From: Chryseobacterium camelliae
GTDB lineage: Bacteria; Bacteroidota; Bacteroidia; Flavobacteriales; Weeksellaceae
Reading direction: 5' to 3'
Length of the DNA stretch: 64,000 bases
NCBI RefSeq assembly: GCF_002770595.1
Contig: NZ_CP022986.1
Coordinates: 3,596,001-3,660,000, forward strand
Positions within the stretch are counted from its first letter, which is position 1; every line of letters begins with the position of its first letter. The notes under the pieces were generated by a model. That model saw only the letters and a list, made by a program, of their open reading frames with translations. It did not search any database and was not told the origin of the DNA. The translations under genes and the position numbers were made by a program. Positions 16,338 to 26,126 of the stretch are shown piece by piece.

Positions 16338-18305
16338 ATGAAAAAGCTAAATGACGCTTTCAGGGCATTGTATAGGGGCGACAATCTATTGAAGATTACG
16401 GAACTGAGATATCTGCCCCGCTGGTTGGTTATTGTTATTGATGTTCTAATCGTTCTATTTTCGATATTATTAGCTTATTTCTTCTTGAAAAAGCTTCATA
16501 TACGTGTTAACTATGCATCTTACAGTTTTCAGAAAAGACTTATTATTATAGCAGTAAATATCCTGTTTATGTTCATTTTTAAAACATATGCAGGGATTAT
16601 ACGTCATTCAACCTTTTTTGATTTCTTTAAAATATTGTTGTCTTCTGGTGCTACATTATTTACCTTATTGTTTATTAATTATTGTTTCGAACTATCAGTA
16701 GGAACATCATTATACCTTTATCCAAGCCTGTTTTTATATTTCTTTATTTCTGTTTCCATTATGTTCTTCTTCAGGATCTTTACGAAACAGTTTTTCAATA
16801 TGCTGATGGATATCAAAGGGAATTCCTCCAAGATAAGGGTTGCCGTAATAGGCGTAGGAGATGTTTCTGTATCCTTGGCCAGAGCGATTGTTCATAATCC
16901 AAGCTATCCTTATCAGCTTGCCGGTTTTCTTACAAATAGATCCGATTCAAACAGAGCATTATTGTTAGGGCATAAAATTTACAATCAGGAGCAGATCCTT
17001 AGGAATGAACATCTAGTTAACCAGTTTGACGCTGTATTAATTATCAAAGAAATCATGACTAAAAGTGATCTGGAAGAGTGGATGACTTTTGCTTTAGACA
17101 GAGGCCTGAAAGTTTTAAAAGCACCTTCTCTCAGTAAGATGAGAGATTCTGACCTTGTAGGAGGGATCAGGCAACTCCAGATTGAAGACTTATTGAACCG
17201 TAAACCTATTAAAATTGAAAACGAAGAAGTAAAAAGAAGACATTTTGAAAAAAATGTTCTTGTTACCGGAGGCGCAGGTTCAATAGGAAGTGAAATCGTC
17301 CGGCAGGTAGCACAGTTTAATCCTTCATTAATTGTTGTACTAGATCAGGCAGAATCACCTCTGTATGAACTGGAACTGGAACTGCTTGAAAAATTTCCTG
17401 AGCAAAACTTTAAATTTATCCTGGCTGATATATCCAATAGTTACAGACTGGAAAAAGTATTTGAAACATATAGGTTTTCAATGGTGTACCATGCGGCAGC
17501 TTACAAACATGTACCTATTATAGAAGACAATCCTCACGAAGCTGTATTTGTCAATATATTAGGGACCAAGAATATTGCGTTGTTATCCAAAAAATATAAA
17601 GTCAATCGTTTTGTAATGGTTTCCACGGATAAGGCTGTTAATCCTACCAATGTTATGGGCGCCTCTAAAAGGGCAGCAGAGCTTTTCGTGCAATCATTAC
17701 AGAATTCTGAAGGAAATGTTACCAAATTCATTACAACTCGTTTTGGTAATGTTTTAGGATCTAATGGCTCTGTGATTCCGCATTTCAGAAGGCAGATTGA
17801 AAAAGGAGGGCCTGTGACTATTACCCATCCGGACATCATCAGATACTTTATGACTATCCCGGAGGCCTGTGAATTGGTATTACAGGCGGGTACCATGGGA
17901 AATGGTGCTGAAATCTATGTATTTGATATGGGTGAGCCTGTAAAGATTCTGGATCTTGCAAAGCGTATGATCAAGCTTTCAGGATACACTCCTGATATTG
18001 ATATTAAAATTACATTTGTAGGATTGCGTCCGGGAGAGAAGCTTTACGAGGAACTTTTAAGCAATAATACCACTACGATCCCTACCCATCATGATAAAAT
18101 TATGATTTCCAAAGATCCGTACATGAGTTTTAATGATATTGATGTGTTGATTATCAAGATCATAACGGCAGCTGTTAAAAGAGATAAATTGGAGGTAGTC
18201 CGAATACTGAAAAATATTGTTCCAGAATTTATTAGTAATAATTCAGAGTTTGAATTGCTGGATCATCAGAAAAAAGAAAGTTTAATTGACGGGAATAGTC
18301 AATAA
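16338..18305 (+). CDS. Membrane-bound nucleotide-sugar 4,6-dehydratase (WbpM/PglF/CapD family)
   Basis: 655 aa. Four N-terminal transmembrane helices (about 28-150) precede a first Rossmann-like region (about 165-290) and a C-terminal SDR catalytic domain. NAD motif GGAGSIGSE is at 311-319, STDKAVNPTN at 429-438, and the catalytic pair is M440/K444 (MGASK), where Met replaces the usual Tyr as in WbpM/PglF. The expected reaction converts UDP-GlcNAc to UDP-2-acetamido-2,6-dideoxy-4-hexulose, feeding the PglE-like aminotransferase at 41035. It is first in cluster 1 behind a strong promoter. Confidence 0.88.
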   Translation: MKKLNDAFRALYRGDNLLKITELRYLPRWLVIVIDVLIVLFSILLAYFFLKKLHIRVNYASYSFQKRLIIIAVNILFMFIFKTYAGIIRHSTFFDFFKILLSSGATLFTLLFINYCFELSVGTSLYLYPSLFLYFFISVSIMFFFRIFTKQFFNMLMDIKGNSSKIRVAVIGVGDVSVSLARAIVHNPSYPYQLAGFLTNRSDSNRALLLGHKIYNQEQILRNEHLVNQFDAVLIIKEIMTKSDLEEWMTFALDRGLKVLKAPSLSKMRDSDLVGGIRQLQIEDLLNRKPIKIENEEVKRRHFEKNVLVTGGAGSIGSEIVRQVAQFNPSLIVVLDQAESPLYELELELLEKFPEQNFKFILADISNSYRLEKVFETYRFSMVYHAAAYKHVPIIEDNPHEAVFVNILGTKNIALLSKKYKVNRFVMVSTDKAVNPTNVMGASKRAAELFVQSLQNSEGNVTKFITTRFGNVLGSNGSVIPHFRRQIEKGGPVTITHPDIIRYFMTIPEACELVLQAGTMGNGAEIYVFDMGEPVKILDLAKRMIKLSGYTPDIDIKITFVGLRPGEKLYEELLSNNTTTIPTHHDKIMISKDPYMSFNDIDVLIIKIITAAVKRDKLEVVRILKNIVPEFISNNSEFELLDHQKKESLIDGNSQ

Positions 18306-18355
18306 TACTTTTTTGACATAGAATTATTTTATTTATCTATAGGATATAAATCTTT

Positions 18356-18394
18356 AGCAAAAATAATATGTTTTAATTTGGCATTATTTTTGCT
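18356..18394. repeat. 12-bp perfect inverted repeat upstream of the Wza gene
   Basis: AGCAAAAATAAT (18356-18367) and ATTATTTTTGCT (18383-18394) with a 15-base loop. It lies between the dehydratase and the export lipoprotein. There is no T-run, so it may be a processing hairpin or an operator. Confidence 0.45.
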
Positions 18395-18503
18395 ATAAGT
18401 GGAGCGATTTATAAATTATCCTGTGTTTCTTAATTCTTTAGTGCTTATAGAAGATGTAGGCATACATTAATAAATATTTTTTTAAGTTCTAAAATAATAA
18501 TCC

Positions 18504-18511
18504 TATTTTTG
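18504..18511 (+). promoter_or_regulatory. Probable promoter -7 element of the Wza-Wzc genes
   Basis: TATTTTTG fits TAnnTTTG. It overlaps the in-frame GTG at 18511, so transcription would start downstream of that codon and translation at ATG 18529. Confidence 0.5.
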
Positions 18512-18528
18512 TGAAAAATTTATCATCA

Positions 18529-19338
18529 ATGAATTGGAAAAACTTTATTTGCGGAAGCGCGCTTTTAATGCTATTATTTTCCTGTGGCGCGAGGCAGGAG
18601 ATCAACTATATGAAGGATATTGAAAATATAGTGTTAGACAATTCAATTAAAAATAGCAGATCAACTTTACAGCCGGGTGACCAGCTGATTATTACGGTAA
18701 CGGCAAAAGATTTAGATGTTGTTAAACCTTTTAATCAGATTTATTCTTCGAGCTCAACAATAACACAATTTTCCACTCCTAGCTCCAATAGTCTTCCACA
18801 GCAAATCCCAGTTTCTGGTCCTACTTATAGTGTAGATACAGATTACAATATTGTTTTTCCTCAGATTGGAAAAGTTAACGTTCAAGGTGAAAATATTGAA
18901 AGTCTTAGGATAAAACTTATGGGACTGATAAGTAAGTATGTTAAAGATCCTGTTGTAGATGCTAAATTAATAAATTTCAAGGTTTCTGTAGTAGGGGAAG
19001 TTACTAGGCCAGGAACCTATGTAGTCCCGGATGGTACTACAACAGTATTTGGCGCATTGGGATTAGCAGGTGATCTTACGCCATTCGGAGTAAGAACAAA
19101 TGTTTTGGTCTTAAGGAATGTTGATGGTGTTATAACACAGAATCGTATAGATCTTACCAGTGCACAATTTATCAATTCTCCTTATTATTATTTAAAACAA
19201 AATGATGTCATTTATGTACAGCCAAACTCCAATAGAGAAAAAGCTGCAAGAGTAGACCCGAATACAGGATTATACATTTCCGTAGCGTCAGTTCTTGCCT
19301 CTTTGGTAATCGGGGTCTTGGCATTGGTTAAAAATTAA
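18529..19338 (+). CDS. Wza-like polysaccharide export outer-membrane lipoprotein
   Basis: 269 aa. The signal peptide ends in the lipobox LLFSC with acylated Cys19. A poly-export domain begins at STLQPGDQLIITV, and an SLBB-like domain lies around VSVVGEVTRPGTYVVPDGTT. The C-terminal hydrophobic segment (about 245-265) may form the outer-membrane helix barrel, as in Wza. It would be the outer-membrane exit channel for capsule or exopolysaccharide, partnered by the Wzc kinase that follows 30 bases later. It is the only such gene in the window, so both polysaccharide clusters may depend on it. Confidence 0.88.
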   Translation: MNWKNFICGSALLMLLFSCGARQEINYMKDIENIVLDNSIKNSRSTLQPGDQLIITVTAKDLDVVKPFNQIYSSSSTITQFSTPSSNSLPQQIPVSGPTYSVDTDYNIVFPQIGKVNVQGENIESLRIKLMGLISKYVKDPVVDAKLINFKVSVVGEVTRPGTYVVPDGTTTVFGALGLAGDLTPFGVRTNVLVLRNVDGVITQNRIDLTSAQFINSPYYYLKQNDVIYVQPNSNREKAARVDPNTGLYISVASVLASLVIGVLALVKN

Positions 19339-19368
19339 GAAATTTATTTACGAAAGTTATTTTATATA

Positions 19369-21744
19369 GTGGATTATAATCAAAACCAGGAAGAGTTTCA
19401 GGAAGAAAAACTCAATATCAGAGAACTTATACAACCATATGCTTACAGATGGTATTGGTTTCTAATTGGTTCAATAGTAGCCGTTATTTTAGCGTGGTTT
19501 TTCTTGCGTTATAGTGTACCTGTTTACAGTGCTGAATCAACATTATTGATTAAAGAGGTTAAAAAATCAACTTCCGGACAACCTGAAATGTCTGTTATTT
19601 CTGAGTTAGGAGGAATTGGTGGTATGGGAACCAATTCCGTGGATAACGAAATTGAAATTCTTAAGTCAAAAAAACTCATGCTTTCTGTAGTAAGAGAAAA
19701 ATCTTTGGAAACCAATGTATATGCAATTGGAAAAATCAAGGAAACAGAGCTCTATAACGAAAGTACACCATTTATTGTTCACGTTGTTAGCGAAAAGAAA
19801 AAGGCTAAATATCCGTCGAAGAATGTAATTGCCAGAATTGATGGCAATAAGATTATTGTAGAATCCGAAGACTTCAAAAAAGATATTATTACTGAATTTA
19901 ATAAGTCAGTAAGTATGCCTTTCGGCATAATTATGTTTCAGAAAAACGAAAAATATAAGCCATCTTCAAGTGATAAATTAATAAAAGAATTCAGGCTTCA
20001 GTTCATGTCAGGCATGGATAGAGCAAGATACTATCTAGGCAAGTTAAGTGTTAATGTGGTTCAGAAAGAAGCTACTGTATTAAAAATTTCAATTACCGAT
20101 CCGGTTGCTGATAAAGCAGAAGATATTCTGAATGCATTAGCAATTAACTACAACAAAGAGGCAAATCTCGATAAAAATTCTGAAGCTCAGAAAACTGCCA
20201 GTTTTATTGATGAGAGAATCAACCTGATTGGAAAAGAGCTGGGAAATGTTGAGACTGAGAAAGAAAATTTTAAAGTTCAAAACAATATTGCTGATATTCA
20301 GACGGAAGCTGAGCTATCCTTAAAGACTGCAATGAGTAGTCGTCAGAATCAGCTGGAGATAGAATCTCAGCTTGAACTTGTGAATGCTTTAATTGGTAAT
20401 CTAACCAGACAAGGGAGTTATCAGGTACTCCCATTAAATGTTGGATTAGCTGATTCAAATACCATTTCAGATATTGCTGCATACAACCAGCTTGTTATTG
20501 AGAGAAACCGTTTGCTTGAAAATTCAACACCTGCTAACCCTGTTGTTCAGGATGCAACCAAACAGATCAACGGAATGCGAAGTGCTGTATTACAGAGTCT
20601 TCAGAAAAGCAAGTCAGCCCTGCAGATTTCAAAAAATACAATTTCAGGAGAACTTAACAGGTTATCTGGAAAGATTTCAAAAATTCCTGTTCAGGAAAAG
20701 ATGTTCCGTAGTATTGAGAGACAGCAAAATATTAAAGAACAACTTTACCTTCTTTTATTACAAAAAAGAGAAGAAGCTGCCATTTCATTAGCGATTGCCG
20801 CACCAAAAGCAAGAATTGTTGATGATGCTCTAGCCAATCCTGTACCAGTGTCTCCCAAGAAAATAATAGTCTATTTAGTCGCTTTGGTTATTGGATTGTT
20901 AATTCCATTTGCAATTATTTATTTGCTGGAATTATTTAATAATAAAGTTAAAACCAAACAGGAATTAGAAAAACTTGCTGAAGGAACTACAGTAATTGGG
21001 GAATTACCTTCTTTAGAAAAAGGTGATAGTGAAATCGTACAGCTCAATGACTTATCACCTGTAGCAGAAGCTTTTAGAATACTGATCACAAACATTAATT
21101 TTATGTTGCCTAAAAATAAAAAAGGTAATGTAATTTTTGTGACATCCTCTGTAAAGGGTGAAGGAAAAACATTTACATCTGTAAATTTAGCCCTGACATT
21201 AGCTACGCCTCAAAAAAGGGTAATTATTATTGGTTCAGATATCAGAAATCCTCAGCTGCAGAGATACAATGAAAGCAGAAGAGGTTTGATCGGATTGTCT
21301 GAATTTATGTATGATAATCAAATGGAAGCTTCTGAAATTATCCACCCTACTTCCTTTAATCCACATTGTGACGTGATTTATTCAGGAGCCATTACACCAA
21401 ACCCCACAGAATTATTATCTAATGGAAGGTATCAGGAGTTAGTAGAGAGTCTGAAGCCAAAGTATGATTATATTTTATTAGACACCGCACCATTAATGCT
21501 TGTAGCAGATTCATTCTTAATCGCAGATGTTGCAGATATAACAGTATATGTTACAAGATCTGGTTACACAGAAAAAGAATTAGTTGGATTTATAAGAAAA
21601 CAGATAAAAGACAGAAAAATCAAAAACGTTGGTTTGGTACTTAATGACGTAAGCAAAGCACATGGTGGATATGGTTATGGGAAATATGGATATGGTTACT
21701 CAGCAGATACTCATAAACCTTGGTGGAAAAAATTAATGGGCTAA
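19369..21744 (+). CDS. wzc: Wzc-like polysaccharide co-polymerase and tyrosine autokinase (cluster 1)
   Basis: 791 aa, GTG start 30 bases after the Wza gene. There is an N-terminal Wzz domain with a helix near residue 30-50, a long coiled coil (about 260-470), a second helix (about 500-520) and a cytoplasmic BY-kinase domain. That domain has Walker A GEGKTFTS (about 597-604), Walker A' GSDIRNP and Walker B ILLDTAP (about 701-707). The C-terminal tyrosine cluster [10 protein letters not shown] (about 768-777) is the autophosphorylation site. It regulates chain length and export together with Wza. Its closest relative in the window is the second Wzc at 45336. Confidence 0.92.
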   Translation: MDYNQNQEEFQEEKLNIRELIQPYAYRWYWFLIGSIVAVILAWFFLRYSVPVYSAESTLLIKEVKKSTSGQPEMSVISELGGIGGMGTNSVDNEIEILKSKKLMLSVVREKSLETNVYAIGKIKETELYNESTPFIVHVVSEKKKAKYPSKNVIARIDGNKIIVESEDFKKDIITEFNKSVSMPFGIIMFQKNEKYKPSSSDKLIKEFRLQFMSGMDRARYYLGKLSVNVVQKEATVLKISITDPVADKAEDILNALAINYNKEANLDKNSEAQKTASFIDERINLIGKELGNVETEKENFKVQNNIADIQTEAELSLKTAMSSRQNQLEIESQLELVNALIGNLTRQGSYQVLPLNVGLADSNTISDIAAYNQLVIERNRLLENSTPANPVVQDATKQINGMRSAVLQSLQKSKSALQISKNTISGELNRLSGKISKIPVQEKMFRSIERQQNIKEQLYLLLLQKREEAAISLAIAAPKARIVDDALANPVPVSPKKIIVYLVALVIGLLIPFAIIYLLELFNNKVKTKQELEKLAEGTTVIGELPSLEKGDSEIVQLNDLSPVAEAFRILITNINFMLPKNKKGNVIFVTSSVKGEGKTFTSVNLALTLATPQKRVIIIGSDIRNPQLQRYNESRRGLIGLSEFMYDNQMEASEIIHPTSFNPHCDVIYSGAITPNPTELLSNGRYQELVESLKPKYDYILLDTAPLMLVADSFLIADVADITVYVTRSGYTEKELVGFIRKQIKDRKIKNVGLVLNDVSKAHGGYGYGKYGYGYSADTHKPWWKKLMG

Positions 21745-21746
21745 AA

Positions 21747-21790
21747 ATTACAATGAGAGTGGTAGTCATCCGCTTCGAATAAATTGTAAT
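21747..21790. repeat. Inverted repeat overlapping the -33 of the next promoter
   Basis: ATTACAAT shortly after the Wzc stop pairs with ATTGTAAT at about 21783-21790, which contains the -33 TTG of the promoter at 21784-21813. It may be a terminator/promoter overlap or an operator. Confidence 0.3.
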
Positions 21791-21813
21791 GATTTTTCCT
21801 AAATATATCTTTG
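21784..21813 (+). promoter_or_regulatory. Internal promoter of cluster 1
   Basis: TTG (21784-21786), a 19-base spacer and TATCTTTG (21806-21813) match the Bacteroidetes consensus. The leader before ATG 21871 is about 50 bases. It would drive the long sugar-synthesis operon. Confidence 0.75.
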
Positions 21814-21870
21814 ATTTTAACTCAAGACTTAATAAAAATTTTTTAAACTTCAAATAAAGCACTTAATTAA

Positions 21871-23163
21871 ATGAAAATATACAAAATAGCAGTTATAGGA
21901 CAGGGTTATGTAGGACTACCCTTATCTTTGGAGTTTGCTAAACACTTTCCTGTATTAGGTTTTGACATCAATGAGCAGAGAGTAAATCAATTGAATGAAG
22001 CGATAGATATTACAATGGAGGCAGATATTGAAAAACTAAACAATAGTTTAAAATTATTCAAGGAATCGGATGGGAAAATCGGATATTCTGCAACCAATAG
22101 TTTAGAAACTATTTCTCAAGCTAACATTTTTATTGTAACTGTTCCTACTCCAATTGATAAATACAATGCTCCGGATCTTAATCCATTAATCTCTGCTTCA
22201 AAGATGTTGGGAGAGATTATTAAAAAGGATGATATTGTTATCTACGAATCAACAGTTTTCCCAGGTTGTACAGAAGAAGAATGTGTACCTGTGTTGGAAA
22301 AATATTCAGGATTAAAATATAATCAGGACTTTTTTGTAGGATATTCTCCGGAAAGGATTAATCCGGGAGATAAAATAAATACACTTACAAGTGTAAAAAA
22401 AGTAACATCTGGTTCTACAGAAAAAATTGCTGAAGAAGTAGATAATCTTTATAAAAAAATTATTATCGCAGGAACTCATAAAGCTCCAAGTCTGAAAGTT
22501 GCGGAAGCATCAAAAGCTATTGAAAATGCACAGCGTGATGTAAATATTTCTTTTGTTAATGAATTGGCATTAATTTTTGATAGAGTAGGAATTGATACCA
22601 ACGATGTTCTTGAAGCTGCAGGAACAAAATATAATTTTCTTAAGTATAAACCGGGATTAGTAGGAGGACATTGTATTTCTGTAGATCCATACTATTTAGC
22701 TCATAAGGCCGAGCAACTGGGTTATCATCCTGATGTTATTTTATCAGGCCGCCGTGTAAATGACTCCATAGCAAAATTTGTTGCATCGAAAGTTGTTAAG
22801 CTTCTTATAGCAAAAGGTGGAGTGATAAAAGATTCCGAAGCTCTAATTTTAGGAGTTACTTTTAAAGAAAACTGTCCTGATGTAAGAAATACAAAAGTGA
22901 TAGACATTTATAAAGAGCTTTTAGATTACGGGGTAAAGGTTGATATTTATGATCCTTGGGCAAGCAAAGAAGAAGTAAAACATGAGTATGGAGTTGATAT
23001 TCTTGATGTCCTTGCTGATGATAAAAAATATGATTCTTTGATTATTGCTGTTTCTCATAATGAATTTCTTCAAATGGATCTTAATACTTTGAAGAAAGAA
23101 AATGCAGTTGTTTTTGATACTAAAGCTTGCTTGGACAGGAATTTAGTTGATGGGAGATTATAA
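21871..23163 (+). CDS. UDP-N-acetylhexosamine 6-dehydrogenase (TviB/WbpO/WbpA-type)
   Basis: 430-aa nucleotide-sugar dehydrogenase oxidising C6 of a UDP-HexNAc to the uronic acid with 2 NAD+. NAD motif GQGYVGLP (about 10-17); catalytic Cys268 in VGGHCISVDPYY; C-terminal UDP-binding domain with GVTFKENCPDVRNTK. It sits with WbpE-, WbpD-, WbpB- and WbpI-like genes, so UDP-GlcNAc to UDP-GlcNAcA is the likely reaction. TviB-type enzymes can also take UDP-GalNAc; this cannot be separated by eye. Confidence 0.88.
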   Translation: MKIYKIAVIGQGYVGLPLSLEFAKHFPVLGFDINEQRVNQLNEAIDITMEADIEKLNNSLKLFKESDGKIGYSATNSLETISQANIFIVTVPTPIDKYNAPDLNPLISASKMLGEIIKKDDIVIYESTVFPGCTEEECVPVLEKYSGLKYNQDFFVGYSPERINPGDKINTLTSVKKVTSGSTEKIAEEVDNLYKKIIIAGTHKAPSLKVAEASKAIENAQRDVNISFVNELALIFDRVGIDTNDVLEAAGTKYNFLKYKPGLVGGHCISVDPYYLAHKAEQLGYHPDVILSGRRVNDSIAKFVASKVVKLLIAKGGVIKDSEALILGVTFKENCPDVRNTKVIDIYKELLDYGVKVDIYDPWASKEEVKHEYGVDILDVLADDKKYDSLIIAVSHNEFLQMDLNTLKKENAVVFDTKACLDRNLVDGRL

Positions 23164-23172
23164 AAGTTTACA

Positions 23173-24363
23173 ATGAACTACGATATCATAATTGTTGGTG
23201 CTGGATTAGTAGGGTTATCAACGGCGTACAAAGCCAAACTTAAAAATCCAGGGTATAAAATTTTAATTTTAGAAAAGGAAAATGATGTTTCATTACATCA
23301 GTCCGGTCATAACAGTGGAGTGATTCATAGTGGAATATATTATAAACCGGGAAGCTTAAAAGCAAAAAATTGTATTGAAGGATACAATTCTATAATTAAT
23401 TTTGCCACAGAATATGGTATTCGATATGATCTTTGCGGAAAAATTGTTGTGGCTACTTCGCAGGAGGAAGTTCCATTATTAGATAATATTTATAAAAGGG
23501 GAGTTGAAAACGGTCTGCAAGATCTAAAATATCTTTCCAGAGAAGAATTTCGTGAAATTGAGCCACATTGCGAAGGTATCAAAGCTATAAAGGTTCCACA
23601 AACTGGAATCATCGATTATCCTGGAATTGCAAAAAAAATTAAAGAACTTTTTGAAGAATTAGGAGGCGAAATTAAATTTAATAATAAAGTAACAAATATT
23701 GTTAATAGAGGTTTGGAGATTATTGTTGAAACTAATAATTCTGAATACAAAACAAAGAAATTAATTTCTTGTGCCGGTCTTTATTCTGATAAAATTACAA
23801 GAATGACAAATAAAGAGAATGATGTAATTATTATTCCTTTCAGAGGTGAATATTATAAAATCAATGACGAAAAGAAGCATCTTGTAAAACATCTTATTTA
23901 CCCTGTTCCGGATCCTAACTTTCCATTTTTGGGAGTTCATTTTACCAGAATGATTGATGGAAATATAGAAGCTGGTCCTAACGCCGTTCTCGCATTCAAA
24001 AAAGAAGGCTATAAGCTTTTTGATTTTAATTTTAATGAAACAATGCAGACACTCATGTGGCCTGGTTTTAGAAAGATTGTAGCAAAATACGGGAAAACAG
24101 GGTTAGGAGAAGTTCATCGTTCACTTTCTAAAGCTGCATTTACAAAAGCACTACAAAAACTTTTACCGGAAATTCAAGAACATGATCTTGTTGCAGGAGG
24201 GGCTGGAGTAAGAGCACAGGCTTGTGATAGAAATGGAGCTTTAATTGATGATTTTGATATTGTAAAGAATGGAAATATTATTCATGTAAGAAACGCTCCT
24301 TCACCGGCGGCAACTTCTTGTCTTTCTATTGGCAATAAGATCAGTGAACTAATAGAAAATTAA
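23173..24363 (+). CDS. lhgO: L-2-hydroxyglutarate oxidase/dehydrogenase
   Basis: 396-aa FAD protein. The FAD motif is GAGLVGLSTA (about 8-17). LhgO signatures include HQSGHNSGVIHSGIYY, PFRGEYY, LIYPVPDPNFPFLGVHFTR, GPNAVLAFKKEGY and the end motif NAPSPAATS, all closely resembling E. coli LhgO. The enzyme oxidises L-2-hydroxyglutarate to 2-oxoglutarate, passing electrons to the quinone pool. It lies between the 6-dehydrogenase and the WbpE-like aminotransferase. WbpB/WlbA-type enzymes regenerate NAD+ by reducing 2-oxoglutarate to 2-hydroxyglutarate, and the aminotransferase also makes 2-oxoglutarate. LhgO may therefore recycle this by-product. That role is inferred; the family assignment is firm. 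Confidence 0.88.
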   Translation: MNYDIIIVGAGLVGLSTAYKAKLKNPGYKILILEKENDVSLHQSGHNSGVIHSGIYYKPGSLKAKNCIEGYNSIINFATEYGIRYDLCGKIVVATSQEEVPLLDNIYKRGVENGLQDLKYLSREEFREIEPHCEGIKAIKVPQTGIIDYPGIAKKIKELFEELGGEIKFNNKVTNIVNRGLEIIVETNNSEYKTKKLISCAGLYSDKITRMTNKENDVIIIPFRGEYYKINDEKKHLVKHLIYPVPDPNFPFLGVHFTRMIDGNIEAGPNAVLAFKKEGYKLFDFNFNETMQTLMWPGFRKIVAKYGKTGLGEVHRSLSKAAFTKALQKLLPEIQEHDLVAGGAGVRAQACDRNGALIDDFDIVKNGNIIHVRNAPSPAATSCLSIGNKISELIEN

Positions 24364-24392
24364 TATAAAAACACTTAGCAAATTTAAATTAT

Positions 24393-25523
24393 ATGAAAGT
24401 TGAAATGGTTGATCTTAAAAGCCAATACAATAAAATAAAGGCAGAAGTAAATACAGGTATTCAGGAATGCCTGGATAATACAGCCTTCATTAATGGTCCA
24501 GCAGTAAAAGAATTTCAGAAGGATTTTGAAAAATATCTGAACGTAAAGCATGTAATTCCTTGTGCTAATGGAACAGATGCTTTGCAGATTGCGATGATGG
24601 CTTTAGATCTAAAGCCAGGGGATGAAGTCATTTGTCCCGCTTTCACCTATGTAGCTACTGCTGAAGTAATTGGTCTTTTAGGTTTAAAACCTATTATGGT
24701 AGATGTAGATGAAAATACTTTTAATATAGAATTAAAAGATTTAGAAAAACATCTTACTCCAGATACTAAAGCTATAGTTCCTGTACATTTATATGGGCAA
24801 AGTGCCGATATGGAAAATATTATTGAATTTGCTAAAAAGCATAATCTCTTTGTGATTGAAGATAATGCTCAGGCAATCGGATCAGATTATACCTTTACAG
24901 ATGGAACAGTAAAAAAAACAGGAACCATTGGAGACATTGGGTGCACTTCTTTCTTTCCTTCTAAAAATTTAGGTTGTTACGGTGATGGTGGAGCTTTGAT
25001 GACCAATAATGATGATCTTGCAATCAAAATAAGAATGATTGCCAATCACGGTCAGCAAAAAAAATATCATCATAAAGTTTTGGGTTGTAACTCAAGACTA
25101 GATACTATTCAGGCAGCTGTTTTAAAAGTTAAACTAAAATATCTGGACGAATACTCTACAGCAAGAAATAAGATGGCAACTTACTATGATAAGAATCTTA
25201 AAACTGTTGCTGAAATTCAGGTTCCTGAAAGAGCGCAAAATTCGACTCATGTTTTCCACCAATATACATTAAAGGTAAAAAATGGGAAAAGAGACGAATT
25301 ACAGAAATATCTTGGTGAAAAGAATATTCCAAGTATGGTTTATTATCCTATCCCTTTATATAAGCAGGAAGCATTTCAACAATATGTAGAAGGAAATTTT
25401 AGGCTACCGGTAACTGAAAAACTTTGTTCTGAGGTTATTTCTCTTCCTATTCATACAGAGTTTGACCAAGAAGTAGCAGATTTTATTATTTCAGAAATTA
25501 AAAATTTTTTTTCTAATAACTAA
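24393..25523 (+). CDS. wbpE: DegT/DnrJ/EryC1-family sugar aminotransferase, WbpE-like
   Basis: 376-aa PLP enzyme. PLP lysine K191 is in FFPSKNLGCYGDGGA, with IPCANGTDALQIA near residue 55 and VIEDNAQAIGS near 155. It resembles WbpE/WlbC, which transfers an amino group from glutamate to UDP-3-keto-GlcNAcA. Adjacent WbpD- and WbpB-like genes support that substrate. It is separated from lhgO by 29 bases and from the acetyltransferase by 16, so it is in the same operon. Confidence 0.87.
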   Translation: MKVEMVDLKSQYNKIKAEVNTGIQECLDNTAFINGPAVKEFQKDFEKYLNVKHVIPCANGTDALQIAMMALDLKPGDEVICPAFTYVATAEVIGLLGLKPIMVDVDENTFNIELKDLEKHLTPDTKAIVPVHLYGQSADMENIIEFAKKHNLFVIEDNAQAIGSDYTFTDGTVKKTGTIGDIGCTSFFPSKNLGCYGDGGALMTNNDDLAIKIRMIANHGQQKKYHHKVLGCNSRLDTIQAAVLKVKLKYLDEYSTARNKMATYYDKNLKTVAEIQVPERAQNSTHVFHQYTLKVKNGKRDELQKYLGEKNIPSMVYYPIPLYKQEAFQQYVEGNFRLPVTEKLCSEVISLPIHTEFDQEVADFIISEIKNFFSNN

Positions 25524-25539
25524 TTATAAACAAAAAGAT

Positions 25540-26112
25540 ATGTCGAACTTTTTTGCACATGAAACAGCAGTAATAGATGAAGGTTGTGAAATAGGAGCCG
25601 GAACAAAAATTTGGCACTTTTCTCACATTATGCCGAATTGTATTCTAGGTGAAAATTGTAACATAGGTCAAAATGTAGTTATTTCTCCGAAAGTTGTTTT
25701 AGGGAAAAATGTGAAGGTTCAGAATAATGTATCTATTTATGAGGGCGTTACGTGTGATGATGATGTGTTTCTAGGCCCTTCAATGGTTTTTACAAATGTT
25801 ATTAATCCCAGAAGTGCTGTTAATCGTAAAAATGAGTATCTAAAAACTCATGTTGGAAAAGGAGCTTCAATCGGAGCGAACGCAACCATTGTATGCGGAC
25901 ATAATATAGGTGAATATGCATTCATTGGTGCTGGAGCGGTAGTTACCAAAGAAGTTTTAAACTATTCGCTTGTTGTTGGTAATCCTGCAAAACAAATTGG
26001 CTGGATGAGCGAGTTTGGACAAAGATTAGAATTTGATGAAAATTTTACTGCAATTTGTCCTGAAAGCGGCGAAATATATAAACTAGAAAATAATATAGTC
26101 ATAAAATTATAA
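25540..26112 (+). CDS. wbpD: Left-handed beta-helix N-acetyltransferase, WbpD-like
   Basis: 190-aa acyltransferase built from hexapeptide repeats (for example GENCNIGQNVVISPKVVLGK, IGANATIVCGHNIGEY). The opening FAHETAVIDEGCEIGAGTKIWHFSH and the NPRSAVNRKNEY loop are characteristic of WbpD/WlbB, which acetylates the 3-amino group of UDP-GlcNAc3NA using acetyl-CoA. It is the only sugar acetyltransferase noticed in cluster 1, so it might also serve the PglE-like product, although its sequence favours the WbpD role. Confidence 0.87.
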   Translation: MSNFFAHETAVIDEGCEIGAGTKIWHFSHIMPNCILGENCNIGQNVVISPKVVLGKNVKVQNNVSIYEGVTCDDDVFLGPSMVFTNVINPRSAVNRKNEYLKTHVGKGASIGANATIVCGHNIGEYAFIGAGAVVTKEVLNYSLVVGNPAKQIGWMSEFGQRLEFDENFTAICPESGEIYKLENNIVIKL

Positions 26113-26126
26113 AAATTAGGTGAGAC

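Noticed and set aside
18306-18528. JUMPstart/ops-type capsule antiterminator element
   Set aside because: No GGCGGTAG-like ops motif was seen in the leader of the export genes.
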